Shown here piece by piece: positions 1 through 11,094 of a stretch of DNA of 64,000 bases. The DNA is from Pratylenchus scribneri (Eukaryota > Nematoda > Chromadorea > Rhabditida > Pratylenchidae), in NCBI GenBank assembly GCA_030063045.1, contig JAQSEB010000014.1, forward strand, positions 372,001 through 436,000, in the 5' to 3' direction. The notes under the pieces are model-generated. The model searched no databases. It had not been told where the DNA came from and saw nothing but the letters and a program-made list of their open reading frames with translations. Both the position numbers and the translations under genes were made by a program. The first letter of the stretch is position 1, and the number at the start of each line of letters is the position of its first letter.

Positions 1-1086
1 GCGAATAATAAAAATTAAAAAATATATAATTTAAGCTCCTTTTGGTAATGCGGCAAATGATTTTCAACGAGGAAATTAATTTCTTTATAAACCAAATGAA
101 CTTTTGATGTGAGCCTTAATAAGAAGGAAATTAAAACAAGTAAATTAACAAAATTAAAACACGCAAATTTTATGGGTGGTCTTCCCATCAAAATTCTTAT
201 GTAATAAATTCATTTGAACAATTCTAAAAATTCCTTTTTAAATTTTATGATTTTTTGTCAACTTTTTTGCGTGCTTTAATTCTCATTAAAAATTTTTCGG
301 AATTTCATCGTATGTTTGGCACTTCTTTTCTGCATTATTAGCAAAGTGCAAACTTACAAAAAATAAATTGGCTAACTTTTTCGATAAATTTGATTTTTTA
401 ATGATTTAATTTTGATTACTTTGAAATTTTAACTTCAAAAAATTTATCGAAGGAAAAATTATATAAATATTAAATCAAATAATTAATTATAAATTAGCAT
501 AAATAATTTAATGGACTCATTCAAAAGATCATTGCATGGAATGTGCAATTTGTTGATCGCATTGGATTGCTTCTTCTCCCTTTTTGATGGTCCTCAATCC
601 TCATGGGCATGGATCGGCTGCTCTCTGTGTTCTATTTCTATCCAATTTGACAGTAGAATGGGGACGACAGAATCTCTTTTGAACAAATATTCTTGCTAAA
701 TTGAAATACCAGATACCACCAAAATTTTCGCCTAATAATTAATTATATTGTTAAAAATTTTTTTTATCAAATTTACTTTCGAATTTTCTCCATTTGTTAA
801 AAAAACAAATTTAATTCATTTCTAATTATTTTTGGCTTTATTTTCCCATTTTATATTTCAATATTTTTAATGTTTTTACAGGTATAAAAAAGGAATAAAA
901 TCTACAAAATATATTTTCTCATTGTTTATGGACTGTTGATTATTTTCCTCTATGCTGGCTATGATTTTTGGGTGATGTTCATGGATTTATTGCCTAGTTA
1001 GGAATTTGGATGTGTAAGCTTTTTAAATGAATATATGAAATATGAATAGAGCATTAAATTTGAGAAAATTTTTACACAATTTTGTC
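1..1086. other. AT-rich stretch without a supported gene
   Basis: I see no convincing gene. A 62-codon frame at 511-699 has a short run (LHGMCNLLIALD) that faintly resembles the TM2 region of nematode serpentine receptors, but it has no flanking exons and is not annotated as a gene. Confidence 0.5.
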
Positions 1087-1089
1087 TTA

Positions 1090-1424
1090 CCCTGGAATCA
1101 CAATGGAGCTGGAAAACGCGGCGATTTTTGTTGCATTCTATCGCCATTCTCTCCAAAGTTATGTAGTGATTTATGTATCTATCGCTTACCCGCTCAGCGG
1201 GTTCTATAAAAATCGCAGTGTTTTATAAAGAAAAAGAGTAGTTCTACTTACCCTTTTACTTCCCCGCTAGAACTGCTCTTTTTCTTTATAAAACACTGCG
1301 ATTTTTATGGAACCCGCTGAGCGGGTAAGCGATAGATACATAGATCATTACATAACTTTGGAGAGAATGGCGATAGAATGCAACAAAAATCGCCGCGTTT
1401 TCCCGCTCCATTGTGATTCCAGGG
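1090..1424. mobile_element. Foldback MITE with TTA target duplication
   Basis: The element is an almost perfect inverted repeat of about 160 bp per arm around a short loop near 1245-1265. It begins CCCTGGAATCACAATGGAG and ends with the complement. TTA is present immediately outside both ends (1087-1089 and 1425-1427). A TWA-type 3-bp target duplication is characteristic of PIF/Harbinger (Tourist-like) elements. No coding capacity is seen, so it would be non-autonomous. The arms differ by only a few bases, which suggests a fairly recent insertion. Confidence 0.85.
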
Positions 1425-1924
1425 TTAATTTGCAACAATTTCAAAAAGATAGTAAATGTGACATCTTATTTTTATAGATTTATATTTATATCATTAAATT
1501 TCATTTTAAAATGAGATATTTCATTTCTCCACATTTAACCAGAAAATAATATATTATTAATTGCGATTAAAAATTAAAATTGTCACATGTCACTTCCTTA
1601 TTTGAGAAAGAGTATATACTATATAATATATTTTATGGTACTTCAATTGTAAAGAAAATTGCGCATAAATTATGTGATTTTGATCGAGGGAAAATTCATT
1701 GGGAAATTTAGCCAAAATCGAAAATTGGTCATTTATCTGCCAAATGAACACCACACCCAAAAGAAGCGAATTAATCTTAAATAAAATGATGCTTCGTCAG
1801 CTGGATTCCTAATTTTGTATGCATTTGTCGAATAATATTCAAATTCAAGTCAATTTATATAATCCCGGGGAGAGGTTATTTCCAATTTTGTGAACTTTTT
1901 AATATGCAATAATTTTAGTATAAT

Positions 1925-2047
1925 ATGAAAGATATTGAAGAAGAAGAAAAAGAATGGCCACATCGGTCAGTTAGTTTGGGTGGAGTGAAGAATTTGGCAA
2001 TTCAAAATTTCTTTCGAACTTTGGGAAGTGGCAAAAATGATGAATGA
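1925..2047 (+). CDS. Possible terminal exon of an unknown gene
   Basis: A 40-codon frame runs from ATG (or from the acceptor-like TTTTAG just before it) to TGA. It encodes an acidic start (DIEEEEKEW) followed by RSVSLGGVKNLAIQNFFRTL. Codon use looks coding, but I find no partner exon upstream. It may be the last exon of a decayed gene. Function is not recognised. Confidence 0.2.
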   Translation: MKDIEEEEKEWPHRSVSLGGVKNLAIQNFFRTLGSGKNDE

Positions 2048-2109
2048 ATTCGATTGGGGAAAAGGGATTGGAATTTGGAATGGACAAAATAAAACATAAT
2101 GGATTGTTT

Positions 2110-2728
2110 GGCAATCCTAAAGAATCTGGGTCCCAAAATTATTTTTCATTTTTTTCCTCAAAATATGTTTTTTAGGTATAATCGAAATCGTAAAATACGA
2201 ATCTGACATCCTTTTTGCCATATCTTGCCATCTTGGTAAGATAATGCCGATTTTTAACAAGAAAAAGCAAAGGGGGGACCAAGGGCATTTTCGCTGAAAA
2301 TTTTTATATGGCCAATATATAGCTCAATCGACGCAGTTCGATGAGAGGAATCGAATGGTATCACTTTTATAGGGTATATTTAATTACTGGCAAGTTAGAG
2401 GTCTAAATCCCTTACCAAGACAAATATTTCTTTTGGTCATAACTTGCTTTTATTAAAATATTACCTTATAAAAGTGGTACCATTCAATTCCTCTCATCGA
2501 ACTGCGTCGATTGAGCTATATATTGGCCATATAAAAATTTTCAGCAAAAATGCCCTTGGTCCCCCCTTTGCTTTTTCTTGGTAAAAGTCGGCAGTATTTT
2601 ACCAAGGTGGTAAGATATCAAAAAATTAACATCAATTTTGAATTCTACGGCCCGATTACCTTTAAAAATGAATTTTTAGGCAAAAAAAAATTTAAAAAAT
2701 TTAGGGACCCAGATTCTTTAGGATTGCC
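2110..2728. mobile_element. 619-bp inverted-repeat MITE with 8-bp target duplication
   Basis: The ends are inverted copies: GGCAATCCTAAAGAATCTGG at the left and its complement at the right. An inner inverted pair is also strong (2260-2375 against 2450-2575, including the AGGGGGGACCAAGGGCA block). GATTGTTT flanks both sides (2102-2109 and 2729-2736). An 8-bp duplication fits hAT, P or Merlin-type transposases; the terminal GG does not decide among them. No transposase is present. A diverged relative of the inner block lies near 54270-54340. Confidence 0.75.
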
Positions 2729-3090
2729 GATTGTTTTGTGCCTTTCAATATGTCAAATTTTTTCGAATTTTAAATCGCAAAATATTCAACCGTATTTAAG
2801 TCGGATGAAATTGAAGGAAATAATATTGAAATGGACGAAGGATGCCCAAAAACTAAAATAATTGAGGAAAATTGATATTGAATTGTTCAAATATAAAAAT
2901 ATTTCTTTTATCCATTTTTAAGAATTTTTATGTATTAAATTGTAAAAAAAAATGTGAAGATTCAAAAGAAAATGTTTTCGCCCTTCGAAGGCAGGATTCC
3001 CAAATTGGGCCTAAAAAATAATATAATTTTAATTAATTTTAATTTAAAATATTCACCAATAATTTGGCATTGGCCCAATCAATCAATCAA

Positions 3091-3384
3091 TCAATCAATA
3101 TCGCCAATAGCTGCGTTCATGTTGTCCCGTATATGGGCAATAGCTGTAATAGCCGGATCGTTTGCTTTTTGAGCAATGTTGGGCGGCGGACCGCAAAAAC
3201 CAAGAATACATTGAGCCTTGCTAAAAATGAAATTGAGTATTAAAATAATATTTTGACCATTAATCACCTTATAATAATCATATGTTGCATTGTGCTGATG
3301 CATTGGCGATTTGGAATGATATGGCCAATAGCTTAGATTCACTTCCGTGCCCGTCTTCAACACTGGATATTGCCTATAGCCCAT
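3091..3384 (-). CDS. Hypothetical protein, probably two exons
   Basis: A 97-codon frame starts MGYRQYPVLKTGTEV and ends just before a (TTGA)n microsatellite near 3076-3100. The middle (about 3215-3270) looks like a short AT-rich intron with a donor after DYYK and a TTTTAG/CAAG acceptor. The rejoined frame stays open to the TGA. I do not recognise the family, and no signal peptide or membrane segment is visible. It could equally be a remnant. Confidence 0.3.
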   Translation of the reverse strand: MGYRQYPVLKTGTEVNLSYWPYHSKSPMHQHNATYDYYKVINGQNIILILNFIFSKAQCILGFCGPPPNIAQKANDPAITAIAHIRDNMNAAIGDID

Positions 3385-4126
3385 TTAATATTAATATATT
3401 TTGGACTAATTTGCTCTGAAAATTTTTTATAGAAATTCTTGCGAATTTAAAAGCATTAATAAGAAAGATTTTTATATTCTATTTTTTTCAATTGATTTAG
3501 AATTATTACCAATTTTCATTGGATAATTTTAGAAATATTCCGATTCATTATTTATTAGTGATTTGAAAAATAAAGGATTTTATTAATTCTATTGATATTA
3601 ATTTGCAATATTGTTTAAACTTTTAAATATTTTTATTATATAGAATAGGGAAAAATTGCAGCCAAATGAAATAAAAATAAAGAGGAATTTGGCCAATTGA
3701 TTTTCAACAAATCAACCAAAAGGCCTCTTTGTTGAAGGAATGTTTGGCGGAAGCCGGGAGAAGAATTTGGGGGTAAGGAGGGGGTGGATGGCACCGATCG
3801 AGACAGAGGAAAATAAGATGGGAATTGAGGGAATTTCGACTTCGACAAATGGCAGCTGTTCCCTCCTTTTGGCCTATTACTATTTCCCATTTTCAAACAA
3901 TTTGGATCTCCGTTTTTTACGTTCATGCGTAATTTGGGATGAATTGGGATTGAGGCCATTTTGTTTGATTTAACCGCCTCCGAAAAAAACATCAAAAAAT
4001 AGATCATATGTTCTTTCTAATTTTTGAGCATTCTAATAGAAAAAATTTTAACAAATTTATTGAATAAATGTTTAAAATATTCCTCAATTATTTTTGAATT
4101 CAAAATTAATGTTCGAATGTTCTAAT

Positions 4127-5268
4127 TCATAGCAAAAGCCATTCTTTCGGTTTGCATTCGTAAACAAATTTCCCTCCATTTTTGGGCACATCCGGTGAAA
4201 GTGCCAAACAAATTGGGGTCACCGTTCCTTGCTCAACGGTCAATGGGCCCTTGTGGTCAGTCAAATCCGTGTCAACATAGCCAGGACAACACTAAAATGG
4301 AGCAATAATTTTATTAGCATAAATTTATTTAAAATGATTCTGACCGCATTCACGGTGATTCCCCTTGAGGCCAATTCCCTGGCCTGAACAATGCAAAGGG
4401 CAATCATCGCTGCTTTGCTCACTTGATATGAACAAAAACCGGTAAAAGGATAGCCACCTTCTTTACGTCGGTTTTCATTGGAAAGCCTTTAAAAAGGTGT
4501 CAATTTTAATTTAATTTAAATTAAAAATACTTTTTGAATTGTTCCACAAAATTGTCAATGTCCTCGATTGAATAATCCGGTCGTTTGAATTGTTCGATTA
4601 ATTCATTTTTATACACTCCCTCACATGTAATTCCTTTAATTGAAAATAATGGGGAATAATTCATTAATCCAATTACCATTTTGTGTTGGACTGGCCATTA
4701 TTCCGGCCAAACTGGCAATATGGACAATTCTGAAAAATATTCAAATTTGATTTTGTCTAATCATTTTTGTAATACACCTTCCTCCTGATCGGATCAATGG
4801 GATCAGGTGTTGGCTGATTCTGTACCATAATAATTCGTCTCAATTGTCTTTTCCGCGGCCACGCCTGGCTCTGGCGGTCCATTTGGTTCGGAGAGGAAAA
4901 TGATGCCGGCATTGTTGACGAGGACATCCAATCCGCCATGTTTTTGCTTTAAATGTTCAGCGAATTTTTGGCAACTTTGTTCATTTGTGATGTCCAATTG
5001 ATGGAAAACAACATTTGGTGGTTGGCCTTTCAATGCCGCCTCACCCAATATTGGATTTCGGGCTGAACAATTTTTTTGGAAATTAATATTTATTTTGTCA
5101 AATTTTATTTTACCGGTCAAATAAATGATTGTTTCTTTATGAGGCAATTTCTCAGCCAGTGCCTGAACAATTCCAAGGCCGATGCCTTTGTTTGATCCAG
5201 TCACCTATTTTTTGTAATTTAATTTTATTATTATTTTTTGTACATCTTACAACGTAAATTTTTTGCAT
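4127..5268 (-). CDS. Carbonyl-reductase-type short-chain dehydrogenase, apparent frameshift
   Basis: This is a classical SDR, an NAD(P)H-dependent carbonyl reductase (CBR1-like), probably cytosolic. The first exon is six codons (MQKIYV). It is followed by the Rossmann motif TGSNKGIG, then LDVLVNNAG, then the catalytic YQVSK, with the C-terminal end at KEWLLL. Six or seven exons are separated by introns of about 45-60 nt. In the exon at 4800-4870, NYYGT continues in one frame while the following IPLIRSGGR lies in another. One base appears to be missing near 4807-4815 compared with the paralogue at 5811-8409. This is either a real inactivation or a sequence error. The paralogue lies in tandem on the same strand. 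Confidence 0.75.
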
Positions 5269-5810
5269 TATTTTTATGGGAAGAATATTTAATAAGGTAA
5301 ATTAGAATTTAAAATTGTTGGATGAAAATGAATTCATTTGGTCTCATTTTTAAAGAGAATTTTGTGCTCATTTCATGCGATGATGTTTCTGTCCATTTTA
5401 TGTCCTTTTACTCTCGACACTTTTTCCTATACTTTTCTTCTGTCCATTATATGATTTTATTTTATTTTAGTCACAGTCTCGACACATTTTCGCCACTTTA
5501 TTTATCATTTTTTAGATTTGCATTTTCCAAATGAATATGAATTTTTATAAAGTTATGTAGATTTTTGTTTGTTTTTCCGATTGAAATAATCCAAACAAAT
5601 ACATATTTACTTATTTGTTCTTTTTTTTCTCAGCCATCCAATATTAAAATTTAAACACCTTTAATTTTTATCAAATTGGAAATTAAATTAAAAATAATCA
5701 TGATGGAATTCATTTTAAAATTAAATTGTTATAAAATAATCAAGAATGTCAAATCCATCAAAAAATCATCTGTCTTCCTCATTCTCTCATCTTCATTGTT
5801 TCATTTTCAT
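5269..5810. other. Intergenic spacer between SDR paralogues
   Basis: AT-rich sequence with pyrimidine runs. It holds the presumed promoter of the downstream SDR copy. No other gene or clear repeat is seen. Confidence 0.5.
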
Positions 5811-8409
5811 CTACCATTCTGGCTCGGTGTTAAGCCATTCCTTTGCCTTCTTCTTGAATACGAATTTCCCATTGGGCACATCCGGGGCAATGGCCAACCA
5901 AACTGGCGTTTCGGCCCCTTGCTCCACAGTCAAATGACCTTTATGGTTGGTCATGTCCGTGTCAACATAGCCGGGACAACACTGCAAAATTATATATATT
6001 TTTATATATTCCATAAATAAAATATAATCCAAATTCTATTTAATTTCGGTCAAATTGCTCACCCCATTCACGATGATCCCTTTCGGTGCCAATTCCCGTG
6101 CCTGAATCATGCTCAATGCAATTGCGGCCGCTTTGCTGACTCGATATGCGGATTCAGGGAATCCTCCCTCCTTTCGACGATTCTCATTAGCAAGTCTAAA
6201 TATATTCAAATATAATTCCAATTAAATTGAATTATTTTACTTTTTATATTCCTCCACAAATTTGTCCACATCGCCAATTGTGAAGTCGGGGGGGTATTTC
6301 AATTATGCCGGGTACTTGGTACTTGTTCCAAGTAACTTGTTCCAAGTTCAAGTTCCAAGTACAAGTTCCCTTGTTTCAATTATTTGCCCAAAATCTTTCC
6401 AAGTTACAAGTTAAATTTTCCAAGTAAGCGATTCCAAGTTCCAAGTAGCAAGCACATGCATTTCAATTCCTTTTCATCTACTTGGAATAATTTTTGCTCA
6501 CTTGGAAAGTAATTGAAACGCAGGGGAAGGGTTTTGCCCTTTGCCTTCGCCTTCTATTATATTCTTGGCCATTGAGTAAATTATAATTCGAGAATTATTC
6601 TTATTAGAAAATTTTTATAATTTCAGAGATTATTTTCTAAATAATTTTCTATATGGGATAATTTTTTAAAAATTTTTCTACGAATTTTTACATCCACAAA
6701 TATAAGCGTGAAATTCGTCAATCTTTCTATTTAAAAAAATTCACAATTTAGAAAATAAGTGAAAATTTGATATCAAATTAAAAAGTTGAAAGAGGGCTAC
6801 CGAATGATATATAATTTTCTTAAATTAATTTAAAATTAATAAAGATATAGCTAAAAAAAGACAAAAAATTAGAAATGAATTCATCTTATTTTGTAAAATC
6901 ATATTTCTGAAAGATATGAACAATTTCATTAATTTTATATATCATTCGAAAGCTTAAATTTTGCCATTTAAAATGACATAAAAATTATGGAAAATGGTCT
7001 TCTTAGTCAATAATTATGATAGGGCAAACTTCGATGCGCCCGATTATATGCACACAAATCGAACAAGGCCAAAAAAATTTTTGGAGGCTTCTAAAAATTT
7101 CCAAAAAAATTTTTAGGCATTCTAACATATCGAAAATATATTTTCAGAAAATTTTAAATTTTTTTGTTTGCGAATTCCAAAGCTATGAATTTTTTCTTTG
7201 GAGAAGTCTCGACCCATCTATCACAATTTTTTTAATAGTCAAAAATTAGAAAAAAAATTCTAAAAAAAATATATGATGTAAAATTTCGTCATTTTATTAA
7301 TCTGTGAAAATCTTAGAATTTTTCAACAATTTTTGGCCAAGTTATAATTTTTTATAGTGGATGGATTCCAAATTTGCACCATTTTTATATAGTATTTTTT
7401 ATCTCTTCTAAAAATGGTCAGAAAATTCTGAAAAAAATTAGAGGCATAAAAATACGTTCATTTAACATATCCTCAAAATTTCAAATTTTTTTATCCACAA
7501 ATTCTCGAGTTATGCTTAACTTGGAATCCAATTTAGGGCCAATTTCAACCCGAAAAAATTTTGTTCCAAGTACCAAGTAAACTTTCCAAGTAGCAGGTAA
7601 CTTGGAAAAGAAAAGCCATTTCGAGTAAATTATTGAAACAAAAGGACTTGTAACATGGAAATTCTAACTTGGTACTTGTAATTGAAAAAATGGAATTGAA
7701 ACATCAATTTATTCCAAGTACCAAGTACCAAGTAAAAATCGTTCCAAGTACCAAGTACCCGGCATAATTGAAATACCCCCCGGGTCGAGCGAATTGGTCG
7801 ATTAATTCCTTCTTGTAAAAACCTTCCTTCATTAAGCCCATTTGGCTGCAAACATTCACAATTCTGTTTTTTTGGTTAAAATTGATAAGAAATAGGCAAA
7901 TGAATTTCCCATTTTAGTACCTTCCTCCGGGGCGAATCAATGGAGCCAAATAATTGCTGACCAATTTTGTGCCATAATAATTCACCCCAATTGTGATTTC
8001 CGCTTGAACACCAGCCGGCTCGGTCGATGCATTTGGGAATGCAAAACCGGCATTGTTGACGAGGACATCCAATCCGCCATGTTTTTGTTTTAAATGTTCC
8101 GCAAATTGTTTGCAACTTTGTTCATTTGTGATGTCCAATTGATGGAAAACAACATTTGGTGGTTGGCCTTTCAATGCCGCCTCACCCAATATTGGATTTC
8201 GGGCTGAACAGGGAATTATTTTTTGTCATCATAAATTTATTTTACCGGTTAAATAAATGACATTCTCCTTTTGGGGCAATTGTTGGACCAAACCTCTCAC
8301 AATTCCCAAGCCAATTCCTTTGTTTGCCCCAGTCACCTATATTGATTATTTTTTGGAGTAAACAATTCCATCCCATTCCCCAATTTACCACAAATATTTT
8401 TTGAGCCAT
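5811..8409 (-). pseudogene. Carbonyl-reductase-type SDR split by a transposon
   Basis: This is the tandem paralogue of the SDR at 4127-5268, with the same exon plan. It starts MAQKIFV and has the Rossmann motif TGANKGIG, then LDVLVNNAG and the catalytic AYRVSK; it ends TEPEW. The exon encoding the segment before the active site is interrupted by a 1.49-kb element (6290-7780). If the insertion and one copy of its CGG duplication are ignored, the frame on both sides is continuous and matches the paralogue (QFARP then DFTIGDVD). The insertion has no usable splice sites at its edges, so the allele is probably null. Otherwise I see no stop or frameshift. Confidence 0.8.
6290..7780. mobile_element. 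1.49-kb inverted-repeat element inside an SDR exon
   Basis: The ends are GGGGGTATTTCAATTATGCC and its complement, followed by matching CCGGGTACTTGGTACTTG. CGG flanks both sides (6287-6289 and 7781-7783); a 3-bp duplication fits a PIF/Harbinger-like mechanism. The subterminal 200 bp at each side are filled with CCAAGTA/TACTTGG motifs in both orientations. The AT-rich centre has no transposase frame, so the element is non-autonomous. Confidence 0.8.
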
Positions 8410-8642
8410 TTTTTTATAAAAAAGATTGTCAATAAGTTGTCGAATGTTTTGTGAATAAGCTTTTTTAATGCTAAAATTATTTAAGTAAAATAAATTGAAA
8501 ATTTGAGGAAATTAAATATTAAATTTTGACGAATAGATGAGAAAGATTGGTGGTTTTTTGCTTTATTTGCCTTACTTTATATTGGAAAAATTATGTGTTC
8601 TGGGTTCATCTTTGTGCTACACAAAATATAATGGCCCCTAGC

Positions 8643-8939
8643 AGTAGTTATCTAAGGGGATTCTCGTGGGCCCCTTTTCTCGTGGGTCATATTTTAAATT
8701 TAAATAATAAATTAATAAAAAGAATTAAATTAAATCCAAATTTCCCATGGGATTTCACAGAATTTTAATTACATTTTTCGGAACAATTAAAATTAAATTA
8801 AAGCCATATTCTCCATATGGACTCCATTAAATTTTTCAAAATTAAAATGAATAAAATTATAATTTAAAAATAATTAAAATTTCCATTCCCACAATAATTA
8901 TTCCCCAACATTTTCATTTCTCCAATCTGCCATCTGCCG
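8643..8939 (+). repeat. Maverick left terminal inverted repeat
   Basis: It pairs with 33227-33525 in inverted orientation. The outer 44 bp are identical and contain two CTCGTGGG copies around a GGGCCC palindrome. Over the full length there are roughly 15 substitutions and short indels. Similarity stops abruptly after CATCTGCCG. Confidence 0.95.
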
Positions 8940-9539
8940 CCGCTGTTGATGAAGGAAATGCATAGAGGAAGGAAAAGATGATGATGATGGTACAAAGGTC
9001 AAGGCAATGGGAAAAATTATCTGCCCCTTTTATTGCCTGCCATCATCCCCAAGGACCCAAATGAATGAATGAATGAATGAATCTATGTGAATGTGGATGG
9101 ATATAATTTGGGGGATGGAAAACATATGGAAATTAGAAATTAATGGAAATATGAAATGTTAATTATTTAATTTGATTTTTATTTAAAATTTTTTATTAAA
9201 TTTAATGAAATAAAATTGAATTTGTTTGGAACTGTATATTGTATCATATTTTTGGAGGGATTATGGTTTGGGGTTTAAAAACGGTTTCCTTTTCTTCTTT
9301 TCACGTAATATTTCGACTGTACAGTACATCGACAGTATTTTATTCTTTCACTTCAATTGACAATCGATTTTTTATGCCACTGGCAAAACATTCATCATTT
9401 CACAAATACAAACCAGCTGACGAATTGAACATCAAATTGTTCAAACTTTATCAATTATTTTTGTTCCTAAGTTTACAAACTTTTGCCCCATTTATTAGAT
9501 TATCAATTTGCAAACAAATTAACTAATTCTTTCTCGAAA

Positions 9540-9728
9540 ATGAACTTCTCAAATCCAATCACCATCAATGATATTTTTGATGATGTGCCCTTGGGCCCTC
9601 CTCACTCATCAAATGGTCAACAACAACAGCAGCAGAACAACATGGCCATCGGCCCTCCTCCAAATGGTCAACAACAGCAGCAGCAGAACATCCGCCCGGC
9701 TAATCGCCGTTGGCAATGGGGTGAGTAA
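9540..9728 (+). CDS. Small Gln/Pro-rich protein
   Basis: A 62-codon frame starts MNFSNPITINDIFDDVPLGP and contains two near-identical repeats of a GPP..NGQQQQQQN unit, ending RRWQWGE. The last codons overlap a perfect donor-like GTGAGT, so the true C-terminus could be spliced onward, but no partner exon is obvious. It lies just inside the left TIR. Function is not recognised; the low complexity suggests a disordered protein. Confidence 0.35.
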   Translation: MNFSNPITINDIFDDVPLGPPHSSNGQQQQQQNNMAIGPPPNGQQQQQQNIRPANRRWQWGE

Positions 9729-9750
9729 AAAGAGGCAGCAAACAAAAACA

Positions 9751-9960
9751 TCAAAATAAATTTAAGACCTTCATGCGGTCCTCCTCCTCTTCATCATCAT
9801 CATCCTGGGGATGACCTTCATCCTTTTCCTGGCCATTGCATTGGGAATGGGCCGACGCCGCGGCTGAATTGTTGAATGAATTGTTCGGTTCATTGCCATT
9901 GAATGAATGCTTGGAATGATGAATAACCAAAGTTTTGTGATTTTTAAAAAATTTCCCCAT
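9751..9960 (-). CDS. Small acidic protein (tentative)
   Basis: A 69-codon minus frame converges on the Gln-rich frame, with 22 bp between the two 3' ends. It is Asn/Ser-rich and ends in an acidic tract (DDDDEEEED). The start at 9960 is the first ATG; an upstream exon is possible. No domain is recognised. The opposite strand is also open here, so the coding status is uncertain. Confidence 0.25.
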   Translation of the reverse strand: MGKFFKNHKTLVIHHSKHSFNGNEPNNSFNNSAAASAHSQCNGQEKDEGHPQDDDDEEEEDRMKVLNLF

Positions 9961-10261
9961 ATTGGGTGCAAATACATTCCATTTGTTTTAAAAAGTTTTC
10001 ATACATTTTTTGTATTAAATTTTTCATTCTTTTTGAATAAACATTTTATAAAGTATATCCTTATCTTCATTATAAATCTACATAACAATAGGCCAAGGGA
10101 AAAAAGGGAAGGGAAGAATGGAAGAAAAAGTGTGAAAGGGAAAAAGGGTGAAAGGGCCAACAGGTCAAACATTCTCTGGCCATATTCTCCCAAATCATTC
10201 TTCTTTATTGGCCATATTCTCTCAAAATTATTCACATCTCGTAAAAAATTCCTCCAAATCA

Positions 10262-10887
10262 ATGGAATTCCCAATTGAATTCCCCACAAATTTACAATGG
10301 GAAATTGTTTTGAATTGCTCTTGTCCATTTCCGGACTATAATTGCTGGAGGCCTGTCATTTACGCAAAACCGATCGAATGTGTGCCTTCATCAATTGATT
10401 TGAACCAATTTTTCAATGGCATACACAACAACAATGGCAACGGCGGAGGAAATTTTTTGGCTATTATTGGTATTTGCTTGCAAGTAAAAAAAACCATTTT
10501 CCATTCCTTTTCCCGATCAATTATCCTCCACCCATAGATTTTGGCCTTCGGTTTTGCCATCTATTCCTATATGGCCTTGAGTCGTTTTCGCCACCAGGAA
10601 TTACGCCACCGTTCTCGTCGCCAAGAGTTGCGCAATGAAAATGTTGTGGAGGAAGGTGGGAAAATTTTAAAGAGAATGAAGAAATGGATTAGAAAATTGC
10701 AGGCCAAAACAACGCCAATGTGCCTCCTCTCATCCGCTTGCCCATCAATCCCTATCCCCCCTTAGCCATTACTTGTTCGCTATGCCGTCGGCGCCAGCAA
10801 CAACAACCAATGCCTACAATTGAGGAAACAATTGAAGAGGAGGGGGAGGTCCCAATTTTTACAATACCTATTCTTAAATCCCCTTAA
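10262..10887 (+). CDS. Spliced single-pass membrane protein
   Basis: Three exons (introns 10484-10537 and 10656-10702) give a protein of about 174 residues. The first exon encodes a Cys-containing, probably external N-terminal part (LNCSCPFPDYNCW). The joint between exons 1 and 2 lies inside one hydrophobic helix (FLAIIGICLQ then ILAFGFAIYSYMAL), followed by a basic tail (RFRHQELRHRSRR). The third exon reads through CSLCRRRQ to an acidic end. This topology fits a small membrane protein with an intracellular C-terminus. The family is not recognised. Splicing is supported because only the joined frame stays open through exon 3. Confidence 0.65.
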
Positions 10888-11094
10888 ACTTAAGAAGTAG
10901 CCGAAGACTGATTGAACGGAAATGATGAAGCAAATGTACAAAATTAAAATGAAAAGAATTTATTTATTGGAAAATTGATGAATTTTGAATTTATTTAAAA
11001 TTGGAAAAAAAAATGAATTAATTTAAATAAAAAGCCTGAATTATTTTCCATTTTAATCATAATTCTTTCCCTCCTTCTTCACTTATTCTTCATC

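Noticed and set aside
3636..4007. 123-codon minus frame and the opposing plus frame at 3740-3973
   Set aside because: Both strands are open, composition is Ser/Pro-rich without a domain, and no exon chain was found.
6290..7780. The SDR insertion as a normal intron
   Set aside because: The ends are GGGGG...CCCCC with a CGG duplication and no GT/AG at the edges; the neighbouring introns are about 50 nt.
9239..9526. 95-codon plus frame near the left TIR
   Set aside because: AT-rich hydrophobic frame with no domain; likely non-coding.
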